A DNA stretch of 64,000 bases from Sphingomonas rubra (GTDB taxonomy: Bacteria; Pseudomonadota; Alphaproteobacteria; Sphingomonadales; Sphingomonadaceae), in NCBI RefSeq assembly GCF_900115745.1, contig NZ_FOXP01000006.1, forward strand, positions 62,001-126,000, given 5' to 3'. The position numbers and the translations under genes were made by a program. Below, piece after piece: positions 9,992 through 18,825 of this stretch (its first letter is position 1; every line of letters begins with the position of its first letter). The notes under the pieces were generated by a model. That model ran no database searches. It was not told the DNA's origin and saw only the letters and a program-made list of their open reading frames with translations.

Positions 9992-10088
9992 CGTCACCCC
10001 GGGCTTGACCCGGGGTCCATGGTTCCGCGTACACAACAGGCCGATACTCTCGCGGCACCATGGATGCCGGGTCAAGCCCGGCATGACG
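9992..10088. repeat. Composite palindromic repeat, family D, copy 3
   Basis: Hairpin CACCCCGGGCTTGACCCGGG at the left and GCCGGGTCAAGCCCGGCATG at the right, with CCATGG repeated inside. It fills the gap after gnd; the Shine-Dalgarno sequence of the next gene (GGAGGGG) starts at its right edge. Confidence 0.9.
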
Positions 10089-10098
10089 GAGGGGCTAT

Positions 10099-10905
10099 AT
10101 GACGGTCCGCCTCGTCGTCTCCGACGTGGACGGGACGCTGGTCGACAAGAACAAGAAGCTGACCGACGGCACCGTCGCCGCGGTCGGGCGGCTGCGCGAG
10201 GCGGGGGTGGGCTTCACGATCATCTCCGCGCGGCCGCGATCGGGGTTGATGCCGCTGCTCGACGCGCTCGAACTCGACGAGCCGGTCGGCGCGTTCAACG
10301 GCGGCATCGTGTTCCGGCGATCGGGCGAGGTGATCGAGCGTCATCGCATCGACGCGGACGTGGCGAAGGGCATCTGGACGGCGATCGGCGACGCGAAGGT
10401 GGACCGATGGGTGTTCGCCGACGATCGCTGGTACGCCTCCACCGACGGGGGCGTCCATGTCGCGCACGAGCGGATCGCGTCGGACCAGGAGCCGGTGGTG
10501 ATCGAGGATTTCGGCGACCTGCTGGACCGCGCCGACAAGATCACCTTCGTCAGCGACGACGAGCCGCTGCTGCGCGCGCTGCACGACCGGGTGCAACCGC
10601 GCTTCGGCGACCGGGTGACGGTGGTGCAGAGCCAGTCCTATTACCTGGACGTCACCGCGCTCCAGGCGAACAAGGGCGTGGGCATCACCGAACTGGCGTC
10701 GGCGTTCGACGTGTCGCTGGCCGACACGGCGGCGATCGGCGACCAGGCCAACGACCTGGCGATGCTGGAGAAGGCGGGCCTGTCGATCGCGATGGGCAAC
10801 GCGCCCGACGCGGTGAAGGCGAAGGCGCAGCACGTCAGCCGAGCGAACGACGAGGACGGCGTCGCCTGGGCAATCGACAACATCATTCTGAAGGGGACAT
10901 CATGA
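10099..10905 (+). CDS. Cof-type HAD-IIB phosphatase
   Basis: A 268-residue haloacid-dehalogenase-fold hydrolase of the Cof/YbiV class, expected to dephosphorylate sugar phosphates or related metabolites. Motif I is SDVDGTLVD (nucleophile D9, acid/base D11) and motif IV is AAIGDQANDLAML. A C2 cap lies between them. A strong GGAGGGG precedes ATG 10099. It overlaps the next gene by ATGA, so the two HAD proteins are translationally coupled and follow the pentose phosphate genes. Its real substrate cannot be read from the sequence. Confidence 0.88.
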   Translation: MTVRLVVSDVDGTLVDKNKKLTDGTVAAVGRLREAGVGFTIISARPRSGLMPLLDALELDEPVGAFNGGIVFRRSGEVIERHRIDADVAKGIWTAIGDAKVDRWVFADDRWYASTDGGVHVAHERIASDQEPVVIEDFGDLLDRADKITFVSDDEPLLRALHDRVQPRFGDRVTVVQSQSYYLDVTALQANKGVGITELASAFDVSLADTAAIGDQANDLAMLEKAGLSIAMGNAPDAVKAKAQHVSRANDEDGVAWAIDNIILKGTS

Positions 10906-11651
10906 AGCAGCTGGTCGCGTTCGACCTGGACGGCACGCTGGCGGAGAGCAAGCAGCCGCTGAAGGACGATATGGGGGAGGCGCTGGCCGACCTGCTGGAC
11001 GTCGCGCACGTCGCGGTGATCTCCGGCGGAGACTGGCCGCAGTTCGACAAGCAGGTCGCCAGCCGCCTGCCGGAACGCGCCGACCGGTCGAAGCTGTGGC
11101 TGATGCCGACCACGGGGACCAAGCTCTACACGCACCAGTCCGGCGAGTGGAAGGCGGTCTATGCCGAGCTGTTCAGCGACGAGCAGAAGCGCGAGATCAT
11201 CGACGCGTTCAATGCCTCGCTGGAGGCGACCGGCTTCGTGCCGGAGCAGGTCTGGGGCGAGCGAATCGAGGATCGCGGGTCGCAGATCACCTTCTCCGCG
11301 CTCGGCCAGCAGGCGCCGATCGACGCCAAGGAACATTGGGACCCCGACTTCGCCAAGCGCAAGGTGATCCAAGCCGACCTGAAGAAGCGGCTGCCCGACC
11401 TGTCGATCAACATGGGCGGTGCGACCTCGATCGACATCACGCAGAAGGGCGTCGACAAGGCGTACGGCCTCAGGCGTCTCTCCAAGGAGAGCGGCATCGC
11501 GGAGGGGGCGATGATGTTCATCGGCGACGCGATCTTCCCCGGCGGCAACGACTATCCGGCCAAGGAGATGGGCCTGGATACCGTGCGCGTCCGCGATCCG
11601 CAGGAGACGCTGTCGGTGATCGCGGCGATCGTCGCCTGCCAGAGGGATTGA
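10902..11651 (+). CDS. HAD-IIB hydrolase resembling eukaryotic-type phosphomannomutase
   Basis: A 249-residue HAD-fold protein. Motif I is AFDLDGTLAESKQPL (D8, D10). The segments VISGGDWPQF and MFIGDAIFPGGNDYPA resemble the corresponding motifs of alpha-phosphomannomutase (PMM2-type) enzymes, where a GD...PGGND pattern binds magnesium and substrate. It may be a phosphomutase or a phosphatase acting on hexose phosphates. It is coupled to the upstream Cof-type gene through an ATGA overlap. Family assignment to HAD-IIB is firm; the phosphomannomutase analogy is inference from motifs. Confidence 0.8.
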   Translation: MKQLVAFDLDGTLAESKQPLKDDMGEALADLLDVAHVAVISGGDWPQFDKQVASRLPERADRSKLWLMPTTGTKLYTHQSGEWKAVYAELFSDEQKREIIDAFNASLEATGFVPEQVWGERIEDRGSQITFSALGQQAPIDAKEHWDPDFAKRKVIQADLKKRLPDLSINMGGATSIDITQKGVDKAYGLRRLSKESGIAEGAMMFIGDAIFPGGNDYPAKEMGLDTVRVRDPQETLSVIAAIVACQRD

Positions 11652-11739
11652 TCCAGATCAGCGTGGGACGGGTGCGATTTGCATTGACGGAACGATCCGT
11701 CCATGTCGCGTGCCACCACCGCGTCATCACGGGATCTGA

Positions 11740-13848
11740 ATGGCCTCGCAGAGCATCACGACGGATCCGTCGCTCGACATCACCGCGTGCGACCGCGAGC
11801 CGATTCACGTCTCCGGATCGATCCAGCCGCACGGCCTGCTGCTGATCGCCGACGCGTTGGGCACGGTGGTGGCGGGCGCCGGCGATATCGAGGGCCGGCT
11901 GGCACGCGACTGGCTGGGCATGCCGCTCGCCGACCTGATCGACCAGCCGGTCGACGTGCTGCCGGCCAGCGGCGCGGCGCGGCCGGTGGAGCGCGGCGGA
12001 CGGCGGCTGGACGTCGCGCTGCACCGCGCGGGCGAGCTGATCGTCGCCGAGCTGGAGCCGGCGGCGGAGCGGCCGATGGCGGTGGCGGAGATGCTGGCGC
12101 TGCTCGGCGGCTACGCGGCCGGATTCGAGCGGGCGGGTGACCTGCAGGCGCTGTGCGGCCGCGCGGCGGTGGCGTTCCGCGAACTGACCGGGTTCGACCG
12201 GGTCATGGTCTACCGCTTCCTCGACGACGATGCCGGGCGCGTCGTGGCGGAGGACCGGGCGCCGCAGCTCGGCACCTTCCTCCACCACCATTTCCCCGCC
12301 TCCGACATCCCCAGACAGGCGCGCGCGCTCTACGTCCGCAACCGGACGCGGACGATCCCGACGGTGGATTACGTGCCGCAGCCGATCCGCCCGGCCGCCT
12401 ATGCGGGCACCGACCTGAGCGACGTGGCGGTGCGCAGCGTGTCGCCGATCCACCTGCAATATCTGCGCAACATGGGCGTGGAGGCGTCCGCGTCAATCTC
12501 GATCGTCAAGGACGGGCTGCTCTGGGGGCTGATCGCCTGCCATCATCACGGGCCGCGGACGATGACGGCGGACGTGCGCGCCGCCGCGGCGACGCTGGCG
12601 GCGGGGCTCGCCCGGCAGATCCGCGCCAAGGAGGAGGCGGAAACCTATCGCGAGCGGCTGCGCCTGCGCGCGGCAGAGGACGTGGTGGTGCCCAAGCTGG
12701 CGGGCGCGGTCGGCCTGCCGCAATCGGCGGAGCGGGTGAAGGCGGAGCTGCGCGAGATGCTGGGCGGCGACGGCTTCGCGCTGGTCCACGGCCGCACGCT
12801 GGTGTGCGAGGGCCGTTGCCCGCCGCGCGACGCGCTGACCGAGATCGCCGAGTGGGCCAAGGCGCGCGGGACCGAGCCGTTCGCGACGCGCGAGCTGGGC
12901 GCGGCGGTGCCCGCCTTCGCCGAGTTCACGCCCTGGGCGAGCGGGCTGCTCGCCGTGCCGCTGATCGAGGAGGGCGGGCTGCTGCTCTGGTTCCGCGCCG
13001 AGCAGGTCGAGGAAGTCGAGTGGGCGGGCAACCCGCACAAGTCGGTGGCGCTCGCGCCTGGCGAGACGCTGAGCCCGCGTGCCTCGTTCGAGACGTGGAC
13101 GGAGGCGGTGCGCGGCTGCTCGCGCCGCTGGACGCTGGAGGAGATGGAGGCGGCGCACCGCCTGCGCCGCGCGTTCCACGACGCTTATCAGGCGCGCACG
13201 GTGCGCGAGCTCAACGCCAAGCTGACGCGCGCGCTGACCGACAAGGACGCGCTGCTGGAGCAGAAAGACCTGCTGATGAAGGAGGTCGACCACCGCATCC
13301 AGAACTCGCTCCAGCTCGTCTCCGCGTTCCTGGCGATGCAGGCGCGCAGTGCCGGTGCGGAGGTGGCGGACGCGCTGCGCGAGGCGCAGGCGCGGCTGTC
13401 CGCGGTGGCGCAGGTGCACCGCCGGCTCTACCGCGACGACCGCGTCGAGACGATCGACCTGGCCCGTTACCTGGAGGAACTGGCGGGCGATATGAAGCTG
13501 TCGCTGGGCGAGGCATGGGCATCGGCCATGACGCTGGATCTGGCGCCGGTGCTGATCCCCAGCGACCGGGCGGTGAACGTCGGCCTGGTGATGACCGAGC
13601 TGGTCATCAACGCGACCAAATACGCCTATGGCGGCGAGCCGGGGCCGATCGCGATCGGCCTGGAACAGTATCGCAACCGGCTGCGGCTGATCGTCGCCGA
13701 TTCGGGGCATGGCAAGTCGGGGACGAACACCGGCTTCGGCAGCCGGATGATGGGCGCGATGGTCGCCAAGCTGAATGGCGAGATCGAGCATGCCGACAAC
13801 CGTCCGGGCCTGCGCGCGATCCTGACCGCGCCGATCGAGGAGGGCTGA
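11740..13848 (+). CDS. bphP: Bacteriophytochrome with HWE/HisKA_2 histidine kinase
   Basis: A 702-residue red/far-red photoreceptor kinase. Domain order is PAS (about 15-115), GAF (about 140-300), PHY (about 320-500), then HisKA_2/HATPase. The biliverdin-attaching cysteine is C17 (DITACDREPIHVSG). The GAF signature PASDIPRQ is near residue 190 and the PHY tongue motif PRASF near 447. The phospho-acceptor is H518 in EVDHRIQNSLQLV, typical of HWE/HisKA_2 kinases; the ATPase N-box is TELVINATKYAY. No receiver domain is fused and no response regulator is adjacent. It converges on the heme oxygenase gene with 6 bp between stops. Confidence 0.96.
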   Translation: MASQSITTDPSLDITACDREPIHVSGSIQPHGLLLIADALGTVVAGAGDIEGRLARDWLGMPLADLIDQPVDVLPASGAARPVERGGRRLDVALHRAGELIVAELEPAAERPMAVAEMLALLGGYAAGFERAGDLQALCGRAAVAFRELTGFDRVMVYRFLDDDAGRVVAEDRAPQLGTFLHHHFPASDIPRQARALYVRNRTRTIPTVDYVPQPIRPAAYAGTDLSDVAVRSVSPIHLQYLRNMGVEASASISIVKDGLLWGLIACHHHGPRTMTADVRAAAATLAAGLARQIRAKEEAETYRERLRLRAAEDVVVPKLAGAVGLPQSAERVKAELREMLGGDGFALVHGRTLVCEGRCPPRDALTEIAEWAKARGTEPFATRELGAAVPAFAEFTPWASGLLAVPLIEEGGLLLWFRAEQVEEVEWAGNPHKSVALAPGETLSPRASFETWTEAVRGCSRRWTLEEMEAAHRLRRAFHDAYQARTVRELNAKLTRALTDKDALLEQKDLLMKEVDHRIQNSLQLVSAFLAMQARSAGAEVADALREAQARLSAVAQVHRRLYRDDRVETIDLARYLEELAGDMKLSLGEAWASAMTLDLAPVLIPSDRAVNVGLVMTELVINATKYAYGGEPGPIAIGLEQYRNRLRLIVADSGHGKSGTNTGFGSRMMGAMVAKLNGEIEHADNRPGLRAILTAPIEEG

Positions 13849-13854
13849 AGCCCC

Positions 13855-14376
13855 TTACGCCGCGCGACCGTAGAGCGCGAAACAGGCATCGGCGCCCGCG
13901 ATCGCGCCGGCGACCCAGGCGTCGCCGCCGCTCTCCCCCGCAGTGTCGATCGCGGCGAGCAGGGTGCGCCACTCGCCGCTCCGGTGACGGGCACCGAGAT
14001 AGCGCGAGGGCAGCGTCGCCGGCACGCCGCGGGCGAGCATGATGCCGCCGAGCCGCGACCCTTCCGTGACGTAGAGCGCCCCCCAGGCAGCGCCGGGCAG
14101 CGCCGGCAGGTCGAAGGCGAGGGGGGCCGGCATCGCCCGGCCCAGATCGGCGAGGTCGGCGGCGAGCAGCGTCGTCCGCTCGCGCCAGGGCGGCAGGTCG
14201 GCGTGTGCGGCGAACACCGCCTCCGCCGCCGGCAGCGCCAGCGCGTGCGCCAGCAGAAAGGCGCGGTAGCTGTCGGGCGCGGACAGGTCGTGCGCGCCGA
14301 AGGCGGCGTCGACCGCGTCGTGGGCGGGGGCGGTGTGGCTGCGTAGTCGGGAGATGGCGAAAGCGGGCACGGTCAT
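13855..14376 (-). CDS. bphO: Biliverdin-producing heme oxygenase
   Basis: A 173-residue small heme oxygenase that opens heme to biliverdin, the chromophore of the bacteriophytochrome encoded next to it on the opposite strand. The N-terminal histidine segment RLRSHTAPAHDAVDAAF and the central GALYVTEGSRLGG match the BphO-type family. ATG 14376 overlaps the TGA of the upstream symporter gene by four bases, so it is co-transcribed with that gene rather than with bphP. Assignment combines motif, size and neighbourhood. Confidence 0.88.
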   Translation of the reverse strand: MTVPAFAISRLRSHTAPAHDAVDAAFGAHDLSAPDSYRAFLLAHALALPAAEAVFAAHADLPPWRERTTLLAADLADLGRAMPAPLAFDLPALPGAAWGALYVTEGSRLGGIMLARGVPATLPSRYLGARHRSGEWRTLLAAIDTAGESGGDAWVAGAIAGADACFALYGRAA

Positions 14377-15671
14377 GCCGCGGCGGGTACGGCATCCGGG
14401 TCGGCCGCGGCAATGCCGGCGATCAGCCGCTGGCGCTTGGCGACGATGGTCGGCACCAGCACCTGCCCCGCGACGTTGACCGCGGTGCGGCCCATGTCGA
14501 TGATCGGGTCGATCGCGAGCAGCAGCCCCGCCCCCTCGAGCGGCAGGCCGAGCGTCGACAGCGTGAGCGTCAGCATGACCAGCGCGCCGGTCAGCCCGGC
14601 GGTGGCGGCCGAGCCGACGACCGAGACCAGCATCACCAGGAGATAGTCGGAGGCGTGCAGCGGCAGGCCGTAATATTGCGCCACGAACAGCGCGGCGACG
14701 GCGGGGTAGATCGCCGCGCACCCGTCCATCTTGGTCGTGGCGGCGAAGGGCACGGCGAAGGCGGCGAACTCCCGCGGCACGCCGATCCGCTCGGCCGCGG
14801 CCTCGGTGACGGGCAGCGTCGCGATCGACGAGCGCGAGACGAAGCCGAGCTGGATCGCGGGCCAGGCGGCGGCGAAGAAGCCTGACACCGACAGGCCGTT
14901 GACGCGCAGCAGCACCGGGTAGACGACGAACAGGACCAGGCCGAGGCCGAGATACACCGCCCCCGCGAACGCACCCAGCGCGGACAGCGACTGCCAGCCA
15001 TATTGCACCACCGCGTGGCCGAGCAGCCCGGCGGTGCCGATCGGCGTCAGTCGCACCACCCAGCGCAGCACCCGGCGGAAGATGGCGAGCGCGGCGGCGT
15101 TGAAGGCGAGGAACGGCTCCCCCGCGGCGCCGACGCGGACCGCGGCGATGCCGAGCGCGATGGCGACGACGATGATCTGGAGGACGTTGAACGACAGGCT
15201 GGTGGTGGCGACACCGCCTTCCAGCTTGGTCGAGGCGGCGAGGCCGAGCATGTTGGACGGCACCAGTCCGCGCAGGAAATCGAGCCACGACCCCGTGGTC
15301 GCGGGGCGTATCGCGGCGGCGGCGTCGACCGCGGCGCGCGCGCCCGGCTGCATCAGCGTGCCGAGCGTCAGGCCGATCGCGACGGCGATCAGCGCGGTGA
15401 CGGCGAACCACAGCAGCGTGCTCGCCACCAGCCGCGCCGCGTTGCCGAGATCGCGCAGCGCCGCGATCGAGGCGACGATGGCGGTGAAGACCAGCGGCAC
15501 CACCAGCGCGCGGAGCAGCTGCACGAACGTCTCGCCGACGATCCGCAATCCCTCGGCCGGCGCCGACGCCTCGCCGAGCGCGCGCGCCCAGAAGCCGAGC
15601 AGCAGGCCTGCGGCCATGCCGAGGAAGACCTGCACGGTGAAGGAGGGCAGGCGGAGGCGCGTGGAGGTCAT
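14373..15671 (-). CDS. Dicarboxylate/amino acid:cation symporter (DAACS family)
   Basis: A 432-residue inner-membrane sodium- or proton-coupled carrier of dicarboxylates or acidic amino acids. Eight hydrophobic segments are visible. The hairpin serines FVSRSSIATLPVT and the unwound-helix motif FAATTKMDGCAAIYP correspond to the substrate-binding HP1/TM7 region of GltPh-like transporters. ATG 15671 gives MTSTRLRLPSFTVQVFLGM; the open frame upstream runs into repeats and is not coding. It overlaps the heme oxygenase by ATGA. The physiological link between the two is unclear. Confidence 0.93.
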   Translation of the reverse strand: MTSTRLRLPSFTVQVFLGMAAGLLLGFWARALGEASAPAEGLRIVGETFVQLLRALVVPLVFTAIVASIAALRDLGNAARLVASTLLWFAVTALIAVAIGLTLGTLMQPGARAAVDAAAAIRPATTGSWLDFLRGLVPSNMLGLAASTKLEGGVATTSLSFNVLQIIVVAIALGIAAVRVGAAGEPFLAFNAAALAIFRRVLRWVVRLTPIGTAGLLGHAVVQYGWQSLSALGAFAGAVYLGLGLVLFVVYPVLLRVNGLSVSGFFAAAWPAIQLGFVSRSSIATLPVTEAAAERIGVPREFAAFAVPFAATTKMDGCAAIYPAVAALFVAQYYGLPLHASDYLLVMLVSVVGSAATAGLTGALVMLTLTLSTLGLPLEGAGLLLAIDPIIDMGRTAVNVAGQVLVPTIVAKRQRLIAGIAAADPDAVPAAA

Positions 15672-15737
15672 CGCGGTGTAATGCGTAGCGCGCGAGGAAG
15701 GGGCCAGAGAGCTTTGCTTGGGCGGCGGCAAGCCATC

Positions 15738-15820
15738 CGTCATGCCCGCCCTGTACCGGCTCCACGGCCACGAACGACTCGCTGCTTGGCCCTGGACCCC
15801 GGCGCGAGGCCGGGGTGACG
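15738..15820. repeat. Composite palindromic repeat, family D, copy 4 (diverged)
   Basis: Runs from CGTCATGCCCGCCC to GGCCGGGGTGACG. The left hairpin has decayed; the right half GACCCCGGCGCGAGGCCGGGG is intact. Confidence 0.75.
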
Positions 15821-15913
15821 AGAGCGGAGGACACGAGCTGCGCCACATGCCGTATGCGGACGGTGCCGCATCTTGTCCGCTTACGTCCAAATTACGGAAT
15901 GCCATCTTTCCGC

Positions 15914-16009
15914 CGTCACCCCGGACTTGATCCGGGGTCCATCTCACCGCGTGAGCCGCCGCCCGCACGTTCGCGGAACCATGGACCCCGGATCAAGTCC
16001 GGGGTGACG
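15914..16009. repeat. Composite palindromic repeat, family D, copy 5
   Basis: CGTCACCCCGGACTTGATCC at the left pairs with GGATCAAGTCCGGGGTGACG at the right, a perfect 20-bp inverted repeat enclosing two internal hairpins. Confidence 0.9.
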
Positions 16010-16097
16010 GAGAAGGAAGAGGCAGGTCCGTCGCGAAACAGAGCCACAAACGCCTCCTTTCGTCATGCCGACACGGAGCCGAGCCGCCGATGGGAAA

Positions 16098-17114
16098 TCA
16101 GCCCCGCCGCATCACCTGGGCGGAGAAACGCTCCATCTCCTCGGCCTGCGGGCTCATCTGCAACAGCAGGAGGTCGAGGCCCGCGGCCTCATATTCCTCG
16201 ATCCGCTCGGCGAGCTGCTCGGGTGTGCCGACGAGGTTGGGGCGCAGGCCGCGGTTGGACACCGAATATTCCTGGATCTTGAGCTCGCGCTCCAGCTGGG
16301 TGCCCGACAGCCACTGGTCGAAATTGGCGTAGCCGGCGGGCAGGTCGGTGACGGTGGTGATCCGCTCCAGCTCGCGACGGGCCTCGGCCTCCGAATCGCG
16401 GACGATGGCGTAGGCGGCCATGCCGTACTGCATCGGCGGGCGGCCGGCGGCGTCGCGGCGGGCGGCCATGTCGGCGATCTTGGGGGCGATCGCGGCGGCC
16501 GGGTCGCCGTGCATGACATAGGCGTCGCACTGCGCGGCGATCATGGTCTTGGCCTTGTCGCTCTCGCCGCCGGCGTAGATCACCGGGTGGTGCGCCGGCT
16601 TGGGCGCGCAGATCGCGTTCTCGGTGCGGTAGAAATCGCCCTGGAAGCTGAACCGCTCCTCGCTCCACAGGCCCTCGACCACCTTGAGCCACTCGGAGGT
16701 GCGCGCGTAGCGATCGTCGTGCTGGTCGAACTGGAGCCCGTACTGCGTCGCCTCGTCCGCCCACCAGGACGAGACGACGTTGAGCGCGAGGCGACCGTTC
16801 GAGATGTTGTCGATATTGGCCGCCGCCTTGGCGAACAGCGCGGGCTGGTGGAAATTAGGGCGGACGGCGACCATCAGCTCGATCCGGTCGGTCACCGCGG
16901 CGAGCGCGGCGGCGGTCGACCAGGCGTCGAGCGCGGGTTTCTCGATGCCCTTTATGTCGTTGAGGTTGAGTTCGGCGATGAGGGTCAGGTCGTAGCCCCA
17001 AGCTTCCGCGTCCTGCGTCAGCTTCCGGGTGTACGCCCAGCTCGCCTCCATGCCCTCGTCGGGAACGTTGCGCAGCCAGCCGCCGAAGACGGGGGTCCAG
17101 TAGCCGTAGCGCAT
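16098..17114 (-). CDS. LLM-class flavin-dependent monooxygenase (SsuD-like)
   Basis: A 338-residue bacterial-luciferase-fold oxidoreductase, probably using reduced FMN. It resembles the alkanesulfonate monooxygenase branch: RYGYWTPVFGGWLRNV at the start, MVAVRPNFHQPALFAKAAANIDNIS near residue 80, NVVSSWWADE near 110 and YAGGESDKAK near 180. No ssuABC transporter or flavin reductase is nearby, so sulfonate use is not supported by context. Its ATG overlaps the TGA of the ATP-grasp gene by one base (TGATG). The pair may carry out one modification pathway. Confidence 0.85.
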   Translation of the reverse strand: MRYGYWTPVFGGWLRNVPDEGMEASWAYTRKLTQDAEAWGYDLTLIAELNLNDIKGIEKPALDAWSTAAALAAVTDRIELMVAVRPNFHQPALFAKAAANIDNISNGRLALNVVSSWWADEATQYGLQFDQHDDRYARTSEWLKVVEGLWSEERFSFQGDFYRTENAICAPKPAHHPVIYAGGESDKAKTMIAAQCDAYVMHGDPAAAIAPKIADMAARRDAAGRPPMQYGMAAYAIVRDSEAEARRELERITTVTDLPAGYANFDQWLSGTQLERELKIQEYSVSNRGLRPNLVGTPEQLAERIEEYEAAGLDLLLLQMSPQAEEMERFSAQVMRRG

Positions 17115-18016
17115 CAGCGGTGTTCCTCGATCAGTCGGACCAGGTAATCGACGAGGCGGTCGTGCGGGTCCCAGCCGAGGATGTCGAGCGGGCGCGCGAC
17201 GAAGTTGGAGAGCGCGTTGACGTCGTAGAAGCGGGCGACGCCGTCGCGGTCGTCGACCATCACCTCGACCCCGCCGACGTCCAGCCCGACGGCGCGCGCG
17301 ATCGCCTCGGCGCCCTCGACCAGGGCGGGGGCGGGCTGGACCGCGGTCATGGTGATGGGGGAGCCGGCGACGCAGGCATCGGCCGGGCACAGGTCGAACG
17401 CGCCGCCGCCCGCCACGTCGATGGCGTAGAGGAAGCGCCGGTCGAGCGTCTCGATCCGGGTGATCGTGCCGTCGCGCACGGGCACATAGTCCTGCACGAG
17501 CAGCACGCCGTCGACGCTCACCGGCAGCTCGCCGGCCTCGACCGCGTATCGCAGCTCGGCCGCATTGTCGAAGCGGCTGATCCCCGCGCCCGATCCGCCG
17601 ATGTTCGCCTTGACGACGAGCGGGAAGCCGATCGCCTCCGCCGCCATGGGCACGTCGGCGGCGCGGTGGACGACGCGCGTCGCCGGGATGGCGAGGCCGA
17701 GCGAGGCGATCAGCGACAGCTGGCGCGCCTTGGACGAGTCGATCGCGAGCACCGCGGCGTCGTTGACCACGCGTGCGCCGCCGCGGCGCCAATGATCGAG
17801 CAGCGCCACCGAGTGGAAGATCGGGTGCTCGCCGGACCGCAGGAAGCTCGACATGGCGATGCGGTTGAGGACCACGGGGGCGGGCAGGGTCGGATCGGCG
17901 GGGTTCCAGGCACCCTCCGGCCCGAACGCCCGGTAGTCGACGCCGCGCGCGTCGAGCGCGGCGAAGAGCGGGCGGAACCACTCGGGATGCTCGTAGAGGA
18001 TGGCGAGATCGGTCAT
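17114..18016 (-). CDS. ATP-grasp ligase, RimK/glutathione-synthetase type
   Basis: A 300-residue ATP-grasp protein, expected to form an amide or peptide bond through an acyl-phosphate. The nucleotide loop is FPLVVKANIGGSGAGISRF (near residue 137), the lid/adenine region contains LLVQDYVPVRDGTITRIE, and the metal-binding end is GGVEVMVDDRDGVARFYDVNALSNF. The N-terminal pre-ATP-grasp part (AILYEHPEWFRPLFAALDARGVDYRAF) is like RimK/MvdD-type ligases. It is the first gene of a two-gene operon with the flavin monooxygenase. Substrate unknown; no precursor peptide gene was found next to it. Confidence 0.82.
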   Translation of the reverse strand: MTDLAILYEHPEWFRPLFAALDARGVDYRAFGPEGAWNPADPTLPAPVVLNRIAMSSFLRSGEHPIFHSVALLDHWRRGGARVVNDAAVLAIDSSKARQLSLIASLGLAIPATRVVHRAADVPMAAEAIGFPLVVKANIGGSGAGISRFDNAAELRYAVEAGELPVSVDGVLLVQDYVPVRDGTITRIETLDRRFLYAIDVAGGGAFDLCPADACVAGSPITMTAVQPAPALVEGAEAIARAVGLDVGGVEVMVDDRDGVARFYDVNALSNFVARPLDILGWDPHDRLVDYLVRLIEEHR

Positions 18017-18159
18017 CGGCGGCGGAAATCCTGGGCGAGGTCTGGAGCGGAGAAGATCGCCGCACTGGCACGCGCGGCGTGGCGGCTCCATGCCGCATCG
18101 GCTTGACGCCGTTCAAGAATTGGTTGCGGCGGGAACGGGCGCCTGGGCGTTGCAGGGGC

Positions 18160-18750
18160 GTGCTGCTCTCGTCCCCCGACGCGCTCGACGCGCGCGCGGC
18201 GCTGCTCGCCGAGCCGCGGATGCGCGCGATCGAGGCATGGCGGGCCCGCGCGACGAGCGAGGCGCGGCCGCTGCCGCATGCCGATCCGCTCGACGGCGGC
18301 ACGGCGGCGCGGCTGCTGCTGCTGCTCGAAACGCCGGGGCCGGGCGCGGCGCGGCTGCGCTTCGTGTCGCGCGACAACCCGACCGGGACGGGCCGCAATC
18401 TCAGGCGCTTCCTGGGCGAAGCGGGGATCGCGCGCGAGGAGATGCTGATCTGGAACGCGGTGCCCTGGGTGATCCACGCGCCCGGCGCGCGCAACCGCGC
18501 GGTGCGGGCAGGCGAGGTGCGCGACGGGCTGGCGATGCTGCCCGGTTTCCTGGACCTGCTGCCGCGGCTCGCGGTGGCGGTGCTCTCCGGCCGGGTCGCG
18601 CGCGGCGCGGCGGCGGTGATCGAGGCGGCACGGCCGGGATTGCCCGTGATTCCCGTGCCGCATCCGAGCCCCACCATCGTCTGCACGAGCCCCGGGATCG
18701 GCGCGCGGATCGCAGAAGGACTGGCGGAGGTGGCGGCGATCCTGCGGTGA
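18160..18750 (+). CDS. Uracil-DNA glycosylase superfamily protein
   Basis: A roughly 196-residue UDG-fold protein. Supporting segments are FVSRDNPTGTGRNLRRFL (substrate/active-site loop region), MLIWNAVPWVI (the strand with the conserved Asn-Pro-Trp) and the C-terminal PVPHPSPTIV, where HPSP matches the leucine-loop HPS/HPA motif of the superfamily. The start is uncertain: GTG 18160 gives VLLSSPDALDARAALLAEP, while an upstream in-frame GTG at 18079 would add 27 residues that look non-conserved. Whether it excises uracil or another base cannot be told. Confidence 0.72.
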   Translation: MLLSSPDALDARAALLAEPRMRAIEAWRARATSEARPLPHADPLDGGTAARLLLLLETPGPGAARLRFVSRDNPTGTGRNLRRFLGEAGIAREEMLIWNAVPWVIHAPGARNRAVRAGEVRDGLAMLPGFLDLLPRLAVAVLSGRVARGAAAVIEAARPGLPVIPVPHPSPTIVCTSPGIGARIAEGLAEVAAILR

Positions 18751-18825
18751 ATGCGCGACGCCCGTGGCGGCTAGCCCGCTTGCGCGCGATCCGCCATGAT
18801 CGCGCGGACAACAAGGGGGCGTTCC

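Larger units (their letters stand above)
15672..16097. other. Intergenic region with two family D repeats
   Basis: A 426-bp stretch between the symporter start and the 3' end of the flavin monooxygenase gene. It holds repeat copies 4 and 5 separated by about 90 bp with no recognisable gene. The symporter promoter should lie here, but no convincing -35/-10 pair was seen. Confidence 0.7.
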
